NCBI RefSeq assembly: GCF_001428305.1
Contig: NZ_LMRZ01000005.1
Location: forward strand, 464,279-528,278
DNA length: 64,000 nucleotides
Origin: Janibacter sp. Soil728
GTDB taxonomy: Bacteria; Actinomycetota; Actinomycetes; Actinomycetales; Dermatophilaceae
Direction of reading: 5' to 3'
Shown: positions 33,839 to 45,151 of the stretch, in pieces
Position numbering within the stretch: position 1 is the stretch's first letter
Layout of the letters: the number at the start of each line of letters is the position of its first letter
The notes under the pieces: model-generated
Seen by the model: the letters and a program-made list of their open reading frames with translations, nothing else
Databases searched by the model: none
What the model was told of the DNA's origin: nothing
Position numbers and translations under genes: made by a program

Positions 33839-34983
33839 CGGTCCTGGTTGTCCGCGCACCACTGGTCGAACTCCTTGGCGTTGTTGTCGTGCTCGCGCTG
33901 GGTGGTGGCGAACTTCGTCTCGCCCGTGTCCGGGTCGACCGTGACGAAGAAGAGCCAGTCACCGGGCTCCGGGTTGCCCGCCGCCTCGATGGCTGCGCCG
34001 CCCGGGTTGTTGATCGGGCCCGGCGGCAGACCCTTGTGCATGTAGGTGTTGTACGGGCTCGGACTGGCGCGCATCTCGTCCGTCGTACCGGCCTTGCCGC
34101 GCCCCTGGAAGATGTAGTGGACCGTGCTGTCCATGTTGAGCATGCCGACGGTCGGCCCGTCGACGTCCTTGAGGCGGTTCTCGATGACGCGGGCCACCTT
34201 GCTGCGGTCTGCGGCTCCGGACTCGCCCTCGACGATGGAGGCCACGATGAGCGTGCGCTCCCAGTCGTCCTTGGCGACGCCGGCCTTGGTGAGGTGGTCG
34301 GTCGTCAGCGTGATCATCGTGTTCAGCTGCGCGACGGCGCTGGTGCCCTTCTCGAACTCGTAGGTCGACGGAAAGAGCCATCCCTCGACATCGCCGCCGG
34401 CCTGCTCGGGCAGCTTGAGCTTGGCGGACTTCTCCGCCTTCTCGTACGCGGAGACGGGGGTGCCGGTGCCCTTGGCGAGCTTCGCGTAGATCTCGGAGCG
34501 CCACAGGCCCTCGGGGATCGTGATGCCCTTGGCCACGCGGTTGGCCGGGTCGAGGAGGCGGTCGAAGGCGTCGGCGGCCGGCATCTCCTTGAGCATCGCG
34601 TACGTGCCGGGCTGGATCGAGGCGGCCTTGTCCGGCTGCGCCGTCGCGACCTGGGTGAAACCGCTCGTGGACTTCACGACCCCGGCCTCGACCAATGTCT
34701 CGCCGATCTCGGAGCCGGCCATCCCGGACGAGATGTCCACCTCGACCGACCCGTGCCCCGGTCCTGCGTAGTCCTTGGCCTCGGAGCTGCCCGGGATGAG
34801 CGAGCGCAACGAGCCGAAGGCGAAGAAGATCGCCACCAGGACGACGGCCGCGGCCAGGATCATCGCCAGGCAACCGGCTCCACCACGACGCGAAGAACGC
34901 GCCTGCGTCGATCGCTGCTGACGTCGGGTGCCGGCCACCTCGGCCGGCCCCTCGTCGAAGATGTCCTCGTGCAGCTCGCTCAT
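33832..34983 (-). CDS. mltG: Endolytic murein transglycosylase MltG
   Basis: This 383-residue YceG-type enzyme is anchored by a helix at residues 37-58 (GCLAMILAAAVVLVAIFFAF) and cuts nascent glycan strands in the periplasm-like space. The catalytic Glu lies in ASIVEGESG (ASIVEKE in E. coli). PPGPINNPGGAAIEA is the family C-terminal signature. A LysM-like subdomain precedes the catalytic one. mltG-aroE and ruvX-mltG are conserved neighbours in actinobacteria. ATG overlaps the ruvX stop. Confidence 0.95.
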   Translation of the reverse strand: MSELHEDIFDEGPAEVAGTRRQQRSTQARSSRRGGAGCLAMILAAAVVLVAIFFAFGSLRSLIPGSSEAKDYAGPGHGSVEVDISSGMAGSEIGETLVEAGVVKSTSGFTQVATAQPDKAASIQPGTYAMLKEMPAADAFDRLLDPANRVAKGITIPEGLWRSEIYAKLAKGTGTPVSAYEKAEKSAKLKLPEQAGGDVEGWLFPSTYEFEKGTSAVAQLNTMITLTTDHLTKAGVAKDDWERTLIVASIVEGESGAADRSKVARVIENRLKDVDGPTVGMLNMDSTVHYIFQGRGKAGTTDEMRASPSPYNTYMHKGLPPGPINNPGGAAIEAAGNPEPGDWLFFVTVDPDTGETKFATTQREHDNNAKEFDQWCADNQDRC

Positions 34984-35505
34984 GCGTCCTTGCCCTTCAG
35001 CGGTGTGCGTCGGCGCGGCCGACCGACCCGTTCCCCGGGGGGTCTACCGGTTGCGCGTTCCGTGTCCAGCGCAGTCTGCAGGATGAGGACGGCGGCCACC
35101 TGGTCAACGACATCGCGATGACGGCGCCCGTCCAGTCCGCTCTCTCGCAGGCCACGATGAGCATCCACCGTGGTGAGCCTTTCGTCCACCAGGCGGATCG
35201 GCGTGTTGCCGATCGGTGCTTCAGCGAGCACCGCTCGCAGGCGTCTGGCCCAGGACCTGGCCTTGTCGGCCGCCGGTCCCTCGCTCCCGTCGAGGGAGCG
35301 AGGCAGGCCGACGACGAACTCCATGGCGTCCATGTCCGTGGCGATCTGCACCACCCGGTCGACATCGCTGTCGTGCTCGAGATCACGCGGCACGGTCTCG
35401 ACAGGTGTCGCGAGGAGGCCCGAGGGGTCGCTCGAGGCGACCCCGACCCGGGCCTCCCCCACGTCGATGCCGATCCGCACGCCGCGGCGCGCGGTACCGG
35501 CTGCG

Positions 35506-35513
<8 letters not shown>
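34980..35513 (-). CDS. ruvX: Putative pre-16S rRNA nuclease (YqgF/RuvX)
   Basis: This 177-residue RNase H-like protein is implicated in 16S 5' end maturation. IGIDVGEARVGVA, VGLPRSLDGSEG and VDERLTTVDAHR hold the conserved acidic residues. GTG 35513 overlaps the alaS stop by 8 nt and has GGGAG a few nt upstream. An Arg-rich C-terminus (GRPRRRTPLKGKDA) is added. alaS-ruvX-mltG is a common actinobacterial order. Confidence 0.93.
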
Positions 35514-38187
<2,674 letters not shown>

Positions 38188-38269
38188 GGGTGTCTCGTGT
38201 CCAATCGGTGCGTGTGCACGGGCAGGTGCGGGGATGACTCGGGCAGGAGCGAAGGGGGCGACCGGCGCG

Positions 38270-38341
38270 TCAGGCGCGAGCCGACCCCGAGATAGCTCGC
38301 CGCGCGGTGATCCGGCGCGGTCGTCCGAGAAGCACAGTCAT
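38270..38341 (-). CDS. Possible 23-residue leader peptide upstream of alaS
   Basis: A short frame starts at ATG 38341 and reads MTVLLGRPRRITARRAISG then SARA. Four of its last 13 residues are Ala (GCG, GCT, GCT, GCC). A TAGGGT box ends 7 nt before the ATG, the spacing of a leaderless promoter. It stops 82 nt before alaS. Both facts suggest, but do not prove, an attenuation-type leader. I could not find a clear terminator between it and alaS. Chance occurrence is quite possible. Confidence 0.3.
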   Translation of the reverse strand: MTVLLGRPRRITARRAISGSARA

Positions 38342-38348
38342 GCCCCCC

Positions 38349-38354
38349 ACCCTA
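38349..38354 (-). promoter_or_regulatory. Candidate -10 box of the alaS leader
   Basis: TAGGGT on the minus strand fits TANNNT and lies 7 nt before ATG 38341. A transcript from here would carry an about 150-nt leader before alaS. No good -35 is visible. Confidence 0.4.
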
Positions 38355-38444
38355 CCCACCGGGTTGGAGGTGACCTCGAGGATCGGGGACGAGCCCGGTC
38401 CCGCCGGTGGAATGCCGGTGTCCTGAGGACCTGCGTCTTCGATG

Positions 38445-38470
38445 CGGGCCGAGGTCTCGCCATCGGCCCG
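38445..38470 (-). terminator. Stem-loop after rarA
   Basis: CGGGCCGA and TCGGCCCG form an 8-bp perfect stem with a 10-nt loop, starting 4 nt after the rarA stop. No T-run follows, so it is at most a GC-type terminator as often seen in actinobacteria. Confidence 0.45.
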
Positions 38471-38474
38471 ACGA

Positions 38475-39893
38475 TCAGCCCTTGCCGCGCAGCCGCCCGC
38501 GCAGCCAGGTCCACCGCTCCTGCAGGCGGGCCTCGAAGCCACGATCGGTCGGTCGGTAGTAGGACCGGTCCGCCAGCTCGGCGTGCAGATCATCAGGCAG
38601 GTACTGCTGCGCGGCGACGGCGTCAGGCTGGTCGTGGGCATAGACATAGCCCTCGACCTTGGCTCCCCCGCTCGCACCGGCGGCTCGCTCGGATGCCTGT
38701 GTGTAGCCGCTGCCGCGCAGGTGCGGCGGCACCGCCTGCACCTTGCCGGCACGCACATCGGCGATCGCCTCGTTGATCCCCGTGTAGGCGGCATTGGACT
38801 TGGGCGCCAGCGTGTTGTGCACCACGGCCTGCGCGAGGATGATCCGCGCCTCGGGCATACCGATCTGGGCGACGGCATGCATGGCGGCGACCGCGGTCTG
38901 CAGGGCCGTCGGGTCCCCCAACCCGACATCCTCCGACGCGGAGATGACGATGCGGCGGGCGATGAAGCGGGGGTCCTCCCCCGCCTCGAGCTGTCGCGCC
39001 AGGTAGTGCAGCGCGGCATCGACGTCGGATCCACGCATCGACTTGATGAAGGCGGAGGCCACGTCGTAGTGCTGGTCGCCGGTGCGGTCGTAGCGCACCG
39101 CCGCCCGCGCGACCGTCAGCTCGACGTGGGCCAGGGTGAGCGGCACCCCGGCCTCTGGGACCTCACGACCGAAGGGGTGGTCCTCCTCCGCGACTCCCGC
39201 GGCGGCCTCGAGCGAGGTCAGGGCCCGTCGCGCGTCACCCCCGGCGATGTCGACGAGGTGCTCGCGCGCCTCGGGCGCCAGGTCATAGCCGCCGGCGAGC
39301 CCGCGATCGTCGGTCAGCGCCGCGTCGATGACCTCGCCCACCTCCTCCCGGGTGAGTGACTCGAGAGTGACCAGGATCGAGCGCGACAGCAGCGGCGAGA
39401 TGACCGAGAAGGACGGGTTCTCGGTGGTCGCGGCGACGAGCACGACCTCACGATTTTCGACCCCGGGCAGCAGGGCATCCTGCTGCGCCTTGCTGAAGCG
39501 GTGGATCTCGTCGAGGAAGAGCACCGTCTGACGGCCGTACATCGAGCGGCTCGTCGCGGCTCGCTCCAGGACGGCCCGCACGTCCTTGACGCCCGCGGTC
39601 ACCGCCGAGAGCTGCACGAACTCACGCTCGGCGGCGGTCGCCACGAGGTGCGCGAGGGTCGTCTTGCCGGTGCCCGGCGGCCCCCAGAGGATCGCTGACA
39701 TGGGACCGGCGACCGCGTTGGCGCTGCCCTCCACGAGCCTGCGAAGCGGCGAGCCGGTCCGCAGCACTTCGCGCTGTCCACGGACCTCGTCGAGTGTGCG
39801 CGGTCGCATCCGCACCGCGAGGGGCGCGTTGAGGTCTGCCCCGGCGTGGGCTGCGTCACCGGCGGCAGAGGCGAAGAGGTCGTCCGATTCCAC
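38475..39893 (-). CDS. rarA: Replication-associated recombination protein A (RarA/MgsA) AAA ATPase
   Basis: This 472-residue clamp-loader-like ATPase acts at stalled forks. Walker A is GPPGTGKTTLAH, Walker B is VLFLDEIHRFSKAQQDALLP, sensor 1 is VAATTENPSF and the Arg finger region follows in SPLLSRSIL. The C-terminal tetramerisation domain (MRGSDVDAALHYLARQLEAG; DPTALQTAVAAMHAV) is complete. GTG 39893 is preferred because a TAGCGT box lies 7 nt before it; GTG 39902 is an alternative. Confidence 0.95.
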   Translation of the reverse strand: MESDDLFASAAGDAAHAGADLNAPLAVRMRPRTLDEVRGQREVLRTGSPLRRLVEGSANAVAGPMSAILWGPPGTGKTTLAHLVATAAEREFVQLSAVTAGVKDVRAVLERAATSRSMYGRQTVLFLDEIHRFSKAQQDALLPGVENREVVLVAATTENPSFSVISPLLSRSILVTLESLTREEVGEVIDAALTDDRGLAGGYDLAPEAREHLVDIAGGDARRALTSLEAAAGVAEEDHPFGREVPEAGVPLTLAHVELTVARAAVRYDRTGDQHYDVASAFIKSMRGSDVDAALHYLARQLEAGEDPRFIARRIVISASEDVGLGDPTALQTAVAAMHAVAQIGMPEARIILAQAVVHNTLAPKSNAAYTGINEAIADVRAGKVQAVPPHLRGSGYTQASERAAGASGGAKVEGYVYAHDQPDAVAAQQYLPDDLHAELADRSYYRPTDRGFEARLQERWTWLRGRLRGKG

Positions 39894-39900
39894 AAGTGGC

Positions 39901-39906
39901 ACGCTA
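39901..39906 (-). promoter_or_regulatory. Candidate leaderless -10 box of rarA
   Basis: TAGCGT on the minus strand fits TANNNT, 7 nt before GTG 39893. Only 18 nt separate the start codons of rarA and the divergent MMPL gene, so both promoters must overlap each other's coding sequence. Confidence 0.45.
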
Positions 39907-39911
39907 TCCCG

Positions 39912-42125
39912 GTGAGCAGACACCGCGCCCCGAGGTTGCCGCTGCTGCACCGTCTCGGCTCTCTGATGGGTCGCCGTCCTCGCACCGTCGTGGCCACCTG
40001 GCTCGCTCTCGTCGTGGCCTTCTTCGCCCTCGCCCTCGGCGGGGTCACCGGCAGCGGTCTCTTCGACCAGCTGAGCAGCGGTGACATGACCACCCCGGGC
40101 GAGGCCCAGGACGCTCGACAGCTCCTGATCGACGCGGGTGGCGGCGACCTCGACTCGGACACCCTCATGGTCTCGGGGTCCCCGGCGACCGACCCCTTCG
40201 TCCGTCAGGGCGTCGCCGAGGCCGTCAAGCGCATCCACGAGATGCCCGCCGTCGAGAGCGTCGCCAACCCCCTCGTCCTGGAGGGCGGGGTCAAGGACCC
40301 GAAGGGGGCCCCGCTCGTCCTCGACCAGGGCACGGACCGCTATGGCTTCCTCACCGTCGTCGAGTTCAAGCACGGCCTGAGCGACGCCCAGCTGGAGGAC
40401 GTCCGCCGTGACGTCGGCATCCAGTTCGACCAGATCGTCACCTCCTCCCGCGCCACCGACAGCCAGCGCGGGAGCCTGAAGATGCTCATCGACGAGGTCG
40501 TCGGTCAGGTGGCCAGCGACATGAAGGTGGGCGAGGGCCTGGCCCTGCCGATCTCCTTCATCGTCATGGTGCTCGTCTTCGGGGGATTCCTCGCGGCGGG
40601 CATCCCGATCGCGGGAGCCGTCGCAGCGATCGGCGGCGCGCTCGCCTCGTTGTGGGGCTTCTCCCACGTCATCGACCTCGACGCCACGGTCGTCAACATC
40701 GTCAGCGTGCTCGGCCTCGGGTTGTGCATCGACTACGGGCTGCTCGTCGTCTCCCGGTTCCGGGAGGAGATGCGCGACATCCTCGACGGCGCACCCCTGG
40801 GCGAGGACTCCCGGGCCCTGGTCATCGAGGCCACTGGTCGCACCGTGGACCGGGCCGGTCGCACCGTCGTCTTCTCCGCGGTGACGGTGGCCATCGCCCT
40901 GTCCGGTCTGCTCTTCTTCCCCTCCGTCTTCATGCGGGCCGCGGGCGCCGCCGGGGTATCCGTCGTCGTCCTGTGCCTCGTGGTGGCCACGACGCTCATC
41001 CCCGCCCTGTGCGCCCTGTCCGCACGGCGACTGCTGCGCGGCCGCACCGAGCGCACCCCCGACACCGGTGTCTTCGCGGCGTTGGCCGCCACGGTGCAGC
41101 GGGCGCCCTGGGCGGTCATGGCCCTGGTCCTCACCGCGCTCGTGGTGATGGCGCTCCCGGCGACCCGGATGCAGGTCACCTCCTCGGGCGTCGAGCTGCT
41201 GCCCACCGACAGCGTGCAACGACAGTTCTTCGAGGACCTCGGCACGGACTACCCCCTGCTCTCCGCGCCCGACGTGCGGGTCGTGACGAGCGCCGGCCCG
41301 GCCGAGGTCCGCGACTGGGCGAAGGGAGCCACGCGCCTGCCCGGCGTCGAGTCGGCCGAGGTCACGACGGTCGGCCCCCTCGAGGGCAGGACGGTCCGCA
41401 GCGTCGACCTGCGCACGTCCGACGGACCGCTCGGGCGCCAGACCAAGGACCTCGTCTCGCAGCTACGGACCGACCGTCCCCCCTTCGACGCCAAGATCGG
41501 TGGCCAGGCCGCGGACCTCGAGGACTTCACCCAGTCCATCGCCGACAACGCGGCCCTGGCGGTCGGCACCGTCATCCTCGCCACCTTCGTGCTCCTCTTC
41601 CTCATGACGGGCTCGGTCATCGTGCCGATCAAGGCCCTGCTGATGAATGTCGTCTCCCTCGGGGCCTCGCTCGGAGTCCTCGTCTGGGTCTTCCAGGACG
41701 GGCACCTCCAGGGGCTGCTCGGCTACTCCTCCGTCGGCGCCGTCGAGGTCTCGATCCCGGTTCTCGTGGTCGCCTTCGGCTTCGGCCTGTCGATGGACTA
41801 CGAGGTCTTCCTGCTCTCGCGGATCGTCGAGCTGCACGAGCGCGGCCACACCACCAACGACGCCGTCCGGCTCGGTCTGCAGCGCTCCGGCAAGATCATC
41901 ACCAGCGCGGCCCTGCTGATGATCATCGTCTTCATGGGCTTCGTCCTGGCCAGGGTCCTCGCGGTCAAGGAGACCGGGGTCGCCCTCGTGCTCGCCATCG
42001 CGATCGACGCGACGCTCGTGCGGATGCTGCTCGTCCCGGCGACGATGTCGGTCCTCGGCGAGTGGAACTGGTGGGCGCCGAGGTGGATGAAGCGCCTGCA
42101 CGCGCGCTTCGGGATCACCGAATGA
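39912..42125 (+). CDS. MMPL-family (RND superfamily) exporter
   Basis: This 737-residue protein has two similar halves, each a transmembrane helix, an external domain and a five-helix bundle. The proton-relay Asp motifs are GLGLCIDYGLLVVSRFREEM in the first half and FGFGLSMDYEVFLLSRIVEL in the second. Length is shorter than mycobacterial MmpL3-type proteins. MMPL proteins export lipids or small molecules; the substrate is unknown. GTG 39912; the stop overlaps the next ATG (ATGA). First gene of a four-gene run. Confidence 0.92.
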   Translation: MSRHRAPRLPLLHRLGSLMGRRPRTVVATWLALVVAFFALALGGVTGSGLFDQLSSGDMTTPGEAQDARQLLIDAGGGDLDSDTLMVSGSPATDPFVRQGVAEAVKRIHEMPAVESVANPLVLEGGVKDPKGAPLVLDQGTDRYGFLTVVEFKHGLSDAQLEDVRRDVGIQFDQIVTSSRATDSQRGSLKMLIDEVVGQVASDMKVGEGLALPISFIVMVLVFGGFLAAGIPIAGAVAAIGGALASLWGFSHVIDLDATVVNIVSVLGLGLCIDYGLLVVSRFREEMRDILDGAPLGEDSRALVIEATGRTVDRAGRTVVFSAVTVAIALSGLLFFPSVFMRAAGAAGVSVVVLCLVVATTLIPALCALSARRLLRGRTERTPDTGVFAALAATVQRAPWAVMALVLTALVVMALPATRMQVTSSGVELLPTDSVQRQFFEDLGTDYPLLSAPDVRVVTSAGPAEVRDWAKGATRLPGVESAEVTTVGPLEGRTVRSVDLRTSDGPLGRQTKDLVSQLRTDRPPFDAKIGGQAADLEDFTQSIADNAALAVGTVILATFVLLFLMTGSVIVPIKALLMNVVSLGASLGVLVWVFQDGHLQGLLGYSSVGAVEVSIPVLVVAFGFGLSMDYEVFLLSRIVELHERGHTTNDAVRLGLQRSGKIITSAALLMIIVFMGFVLARVLAVKETGVALVLAIAIDATLVRMLLVPATMSVLGEWNWWAPRWMKRLHARFGITE

Positions 42126-42880
42126 GCATCGAGCAGATCCCGATGGGCGCGCTGCTGGGCTGGAGCGGCGATGACCCGGTCGTGCGGGCCGAGGCCTCCC
42201 CCACGACGCCGCTGCCTGCGCTCGGCCTGCGCCGCGGCCCGGACGTGGCCTTCGTCTTCCTCCGACCAACTCACGTGCACGGCATCTCGCTCATGCTGCG
42301 AGGCGACGACGCGCTCCTCCACGAGCTGGTGACGGCTCCCCCCTTCGCCACGTGGTTGACGCAGGCACGGACGAAGGGGGCGGACGGCGTCACCCTCCCC
42401 CGCACCGCCGAGGGCCTGCGCTGGCTGCTCCCCGAGGTTCGCGGTCGTTGGGAGTTCCTGTCGACCACGCATGCTCCCGACGTCGTCGCCCCGGTCGGCA
42501 CGGTCGAGCTCGACGCGGGCCGAGGCGAGGAGATCCAGGCGCTGCTCGACCAGAACAACCCCGACACCGATGGGCAGCCCTTCGCCCGACCGGGACAGCG
42601 GTGGGTGGGAGTGCGTGACGGGTCAGGGACGCTCCTCGGGGTGGGCTGCTGCGAGCTCGAGACCTCCGGTGCTCCCGTGCTCGCCGGCATCACGGTGGTC
42701 GCTGCGGCGCGTGGGCTGGGGCTCGGACGCGGGATCACCGCCGAGCTGACACGCCGAGCCGTCGCGGACCACGGGTGGTGCACACTCGGCATGTACTCCC
42801 ACAACGACCGGGCCCGCGGGATCTACCGGTCACTGGGATACGTCGTCCAGGCAGAGTGGAGCAGCGGGAGGTTGGGTTGA
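42122..42880 (+). CDS. GNAT-family N-acetyltransferase with N-terminal extra domain
   Basis: This 252-residue protein has a C-terminal GNAT fold (from about 120), with acetyl-CoA motif A in VVAAARGLGLGRGITAELTR and the YRSLGYVVQAEW end typical of the family. The first 115 residues form a separate domain of the type found before GNAT in actinobacteria and of unknown role. Translation is coupled to the MMPL gene (ATGA) and the FUSC gene (TGATG). Substrate unknown. Confidence 0.85.
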   Translation: MSIEQIPMGALLGWSGDDPVVRAEASPTTPLPALGLRRGPDVAFVFLRPTHVHGISLMLRGDDALLHELVTAPPFATWLTQARTKGADGVTLPRTAEGLRWLLPEVRGRWEFLSTTHAPDVVAPVGTVELDAGRGEEIQALLDQNNPDTDGQPFARPGQRWVGVRDGSGTLLGVGCCELETSGAPVLAGITVVAAARGLGLGRGITAELTRRAVADHGWCTLGMYSHNDRARGIYRSLGYVVQAEWSSGRLG

Positions 42881-44586
42881 TGGCTGGTCTCGTCGACTAC
42901 CTCCGCCCGCTCGCGCGCTGGAATCCCGGACCCATGCGGCGCTGGATCGCCCTGCGTGCTGCCGCGGCCGTCGCGCTACCGCTCGTCGGCTTCACGCTGG
43001 CCGGCCACGGGCAGCAGGGTTTCCTCGCCGGCATGGGCGTCTTCGCCGTGCTCTACGGGGCCGCGGCCCCCGTCCGACGACGGTTCGTCGTCACCCCGCT
43101 CGCGGGTGTCGGGCTGCTCGCCTCGATGACTCTGGGCATCCTCCTCGCCGGTCACCCCTTCCTCGCGGTCCTCGGCATGGCTGCGGCCGCGACCATCGCG
43201 GCCGTGCTCTCCTATGCGCTGCAGGTCGGACCTCCCGGAGCCTTCTTCTTCGCCCTCGTCACGGGCATCGCCAACATCGCGGCCAGCCACGGGGCCGATC
43301 CGCTGACGATCCTCGGCTTCGCCGCCGTCGGTGTCCTCTCGGCCGTCGTCGTCGGTACCTCCGACGTCTGGTTCGGTGGGCACGGCATCGAGGACGCGGC
43401 CGTCGGCCACGCCGAAGAAGCCGTGGAACGCTACCTGTCCGAGAGCGACCGGGACATGGTGCCCGCCCTGCGACGAGCCGCCGCGCAGGCGCTCAACACG
43501 GCCTGGACCGCAGTGACCGACGGCGGCTCCGACCGCTTCGACGGTCGTCTCCAGCGGGTCCACAGCCGCTACGCCGGCGCCGTCTCGCGCTCGATCGGCG
43601 GCCCGGACGAGGAGGTCACCGCAGAGCTCGCCCTGCACGAGGCCGCGCGGGTCCGCCAGGTCTCCCTCGGCCGTCCCCGCCCCGGGTGGTCGCTGCGACA
43701 GGCCCTGAGATGGCCCAGCGAAGACCTGCTCGTCGGCATCCGGGTCGCGGCCGCCGCGATCATCGCCGGGTCGGTGGCCCTGCTCCTCGACAACGCCCAT
43801 GCCTACTGGGCCGCTGCCTTCGCAGTGCTCATCGTCCACGTCGGCGGCACGCGCAGCTCTCAGCTGCACCGGGCCTTCCAGCGGACCGTCGGCACCGCCC
43901 TCGGGCTGATCGCCTTCGCGCTGCTGCTGCGTCTGGACCTCTCGCACTGGTGGACCGTCGCGGTCGTCATCGCCCTGCAGTTCGTCGTCGAGATGCTCAT
44001 CACCCGCAACTACGCGCTCGCCGTCGTCTTCCTCACCCCCCTGGCACTCGTCATCTCCGAGGCGGTCACGGGCATGGACACGACGATGATCCTGCTGGAC
44101 CGGGGCATCGACACCGTCATCGGTGTCGGCGCGGCAGTGCTCGTCCTCGTCGCCTCCAGCCACCTGGGCCGGCCCGAGCTGCTCCTGCGGGCCCACGCGC
44201 GCCGGGTGGTCCTTGCCCTCGACGACGTTCTGGCCGACCTCGCCGAGCGGCGCACCCGGACCGACGAAGGGATGGCGGCTCACCTGGAGCACTGCCGGCA
44301 GCTGTACGTCGAGCTCCTTGCCTCCGACCAGGTGGCCCGTCGGGCCCTCGCCGATGCACCGGAGGCCGTGGGCCCATACCGACGCATGGAGGAGCTGCTC
44401 GCCGCGGTCGGCTATCTCGTGCTCGGTGCGACGTGGAACCCCAGGGTGCGCGGGCAGAGCGAGCTCATGGCGCAGGCACGCGAGGCACTCGGGGCACTGG
44501 CCGACCACCCGGTCACCCGGCGTCGCGCCGCCGAGGACATCATCGACGACCTGCGACGGGTCCGCGCGATCCTCACCGAAGCCTGA
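42880..44586 (+). CDS. FUSC-family membrane protein (aromatic acid exporter-like)
   Basis: This 568-residue protein has two six-helix blocks: residues 20-155 (VALPLVGFTLAG, VGLLASMTLGILLAG, GAFFFALVTGIANIAA) and residues 285-430 (YWAAAFAVLIVHVGGTRSSQ, TALGLIAFALLLRL, FVVEMLITRNYALAVVFLTP). The second block matches FUSC_2. A soluble helical region separates them and another follows. Similar proteins export aromatic acids or act in envelope stress. ATG overlaps the GNAT stop by 1 nt. Confidence 0.85.
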   Translation: MAGLVDYLRPLARWNPGPMRRWIALRAAAAVALPLVGFTLAGHGQQGFLAGMGVFAVLYGAAAPVRRRFVVTPLAGVGLLASMTLGILLAGHPFLAVLGMAAAATIAAVLSYALQVGPPGAFFFALVTGIANIAASHGADPLTILGFAAVGVLSAVVVGTSDVWFGGHGIEDAAVGHAEEAVERYLSESDRDMVPALRRAAAQALNTAWTAVTDGGSDRFDGRLQRVHSRYAGAVSRSIGGPDEEVTAELALHEAARVRQVSLGRPRPGWSLRQALRWPSEDLLVGIRVAAAAIIAGSVALLLDNAHAYWAAAFAVLIVHVGGTRSSQLHRAFQRTVGTALGLIAFALLLRLDLSHWWTVAVVIALQFVVEMLITRNYALAVVFLTPLALVISEAVTGMDTTMILLDRGIDTVIGVGAAVLVLVASSHLGRPELLLRAHARRVVLALDDVLADLAERRTRTDEGMAAHLEHCRQLYVELLASDQVARRALADAPEAVGPYRRMEELLAAVGYLVLGATWNPRVRGQSELMAQAREALGALADHPVTRRRAAEDIIDDLRRVRAILTEA

Positions 44587-44590
44587 AGCC

Positions 44591-45058
44591 GTGGCGCGCA
44601 CGAGTGCTGGTCTCCTCCCCTTCGTCGTGCTCGACGGGAGCACGCAGGTCTTCCTCGGCCACATGGGTGGGCCCCTGTGGACCCGCCGCCCACGCGGCTG
44701 GACGGTGATCAAGGGTGAGGTCGAGCCCGAGGAGGAGCTCCTCGCGGCTGCCGAGCGGGAGTTCACCGAGGAGACGGGCGCGGCGGCACCGCCCGGTCCC
44801 CGGATCCCGCTGGGAGAGATCCGGCAGTCCGGCGGCAAGGTCGTGCACGCCTGGGCGGTACGGGTGAGCGACCCTGACAGCGTCCGTCTCGTGCGCACCG
44901 GCAGCTTCGAGATGGAGTGGCCACCCCGGTCCGGGCGCCGGCAGTCCTTCCCCGAGCTGGACCTGGCGCAGTGGTACGACCTCGACGCGGCCCGTGACCT
45001 CGTGGTGGCCGCCCAGACGACCTTCCTCGACCGGGTCGCAGAGGCGCTCGCCCTCTGA
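44591..45058 (+). CDS. Nudix hydrolase, canonical box
   Basis: This 155-residue protein has a complete Nudix box, G-x5-E-x7-REFTEETGA, beginning at GEVEPEEELL (near residue 42). SAGLLPFVVLDGSTQVFLGH and TRRPRGWTVIKGEVEPEEEL resemble a subgroup often annotated as NTP pyrophosphohydrolase. GTG 44591 is 4 nt after the FUSC stop. Its link to the transport genes is unknown. Followed by two palindromic elements. Confidence 0.9.
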   Translation: MARTSAGLLPFVVLDGSTQVFLGHMGGPLWTRRPRGWTVIKGEVEPEEELLAAAEREFTEETGAAAPPGPRIPLGEIRQSGGKVVHAWAVRVSDPDSVRLVRTGSFEMEWPPRSGRRQSFPELDLAQWYDLDAARDLVVAAQTTFLDRVAEALAL

Positions 45059-45066
45059 CCCCGACC

Positions 45067-45096
45067 ACCCTGCATTCCCCTATGGCAATGCAGGGT
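45067..45096. repeat. Palindromic 3'-end element, copy 3a
   Basis: ACCCTGCATT and AATGCAGGGT form a 10-bp stem that continues after one C-C mismatch with two more pairs. The inner 22 nt are the inverse orientation of the family type (arms TGCATTCCCC and GGCAATGCA). It begins 8 nt after the Nudix stop codon. Confidence 0.8.
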
Positions 45097-45101
45097 CCTG
45101 G

Positions 45102-45123
45102 TGCATTGCCCTAGGGCAATGCA
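45102..45123. repeat. Palindromic 3'-end element, copy 3b (perfect palindrome)
   Basis: TGCATTGCCC followed by TA and GGGCAATGCA: a 22-bp perfect palindrome, 5 nt from copy 3a. The tandem pair fills the 93-nt gap between two convergent genes, ending 28 nt from the HAD gene stop. No T-run is visible. Confidence 0.85.
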
Positions 45124-45151
45124 GGTTCTCCCCGGCGGCGGCCGACGGCCA

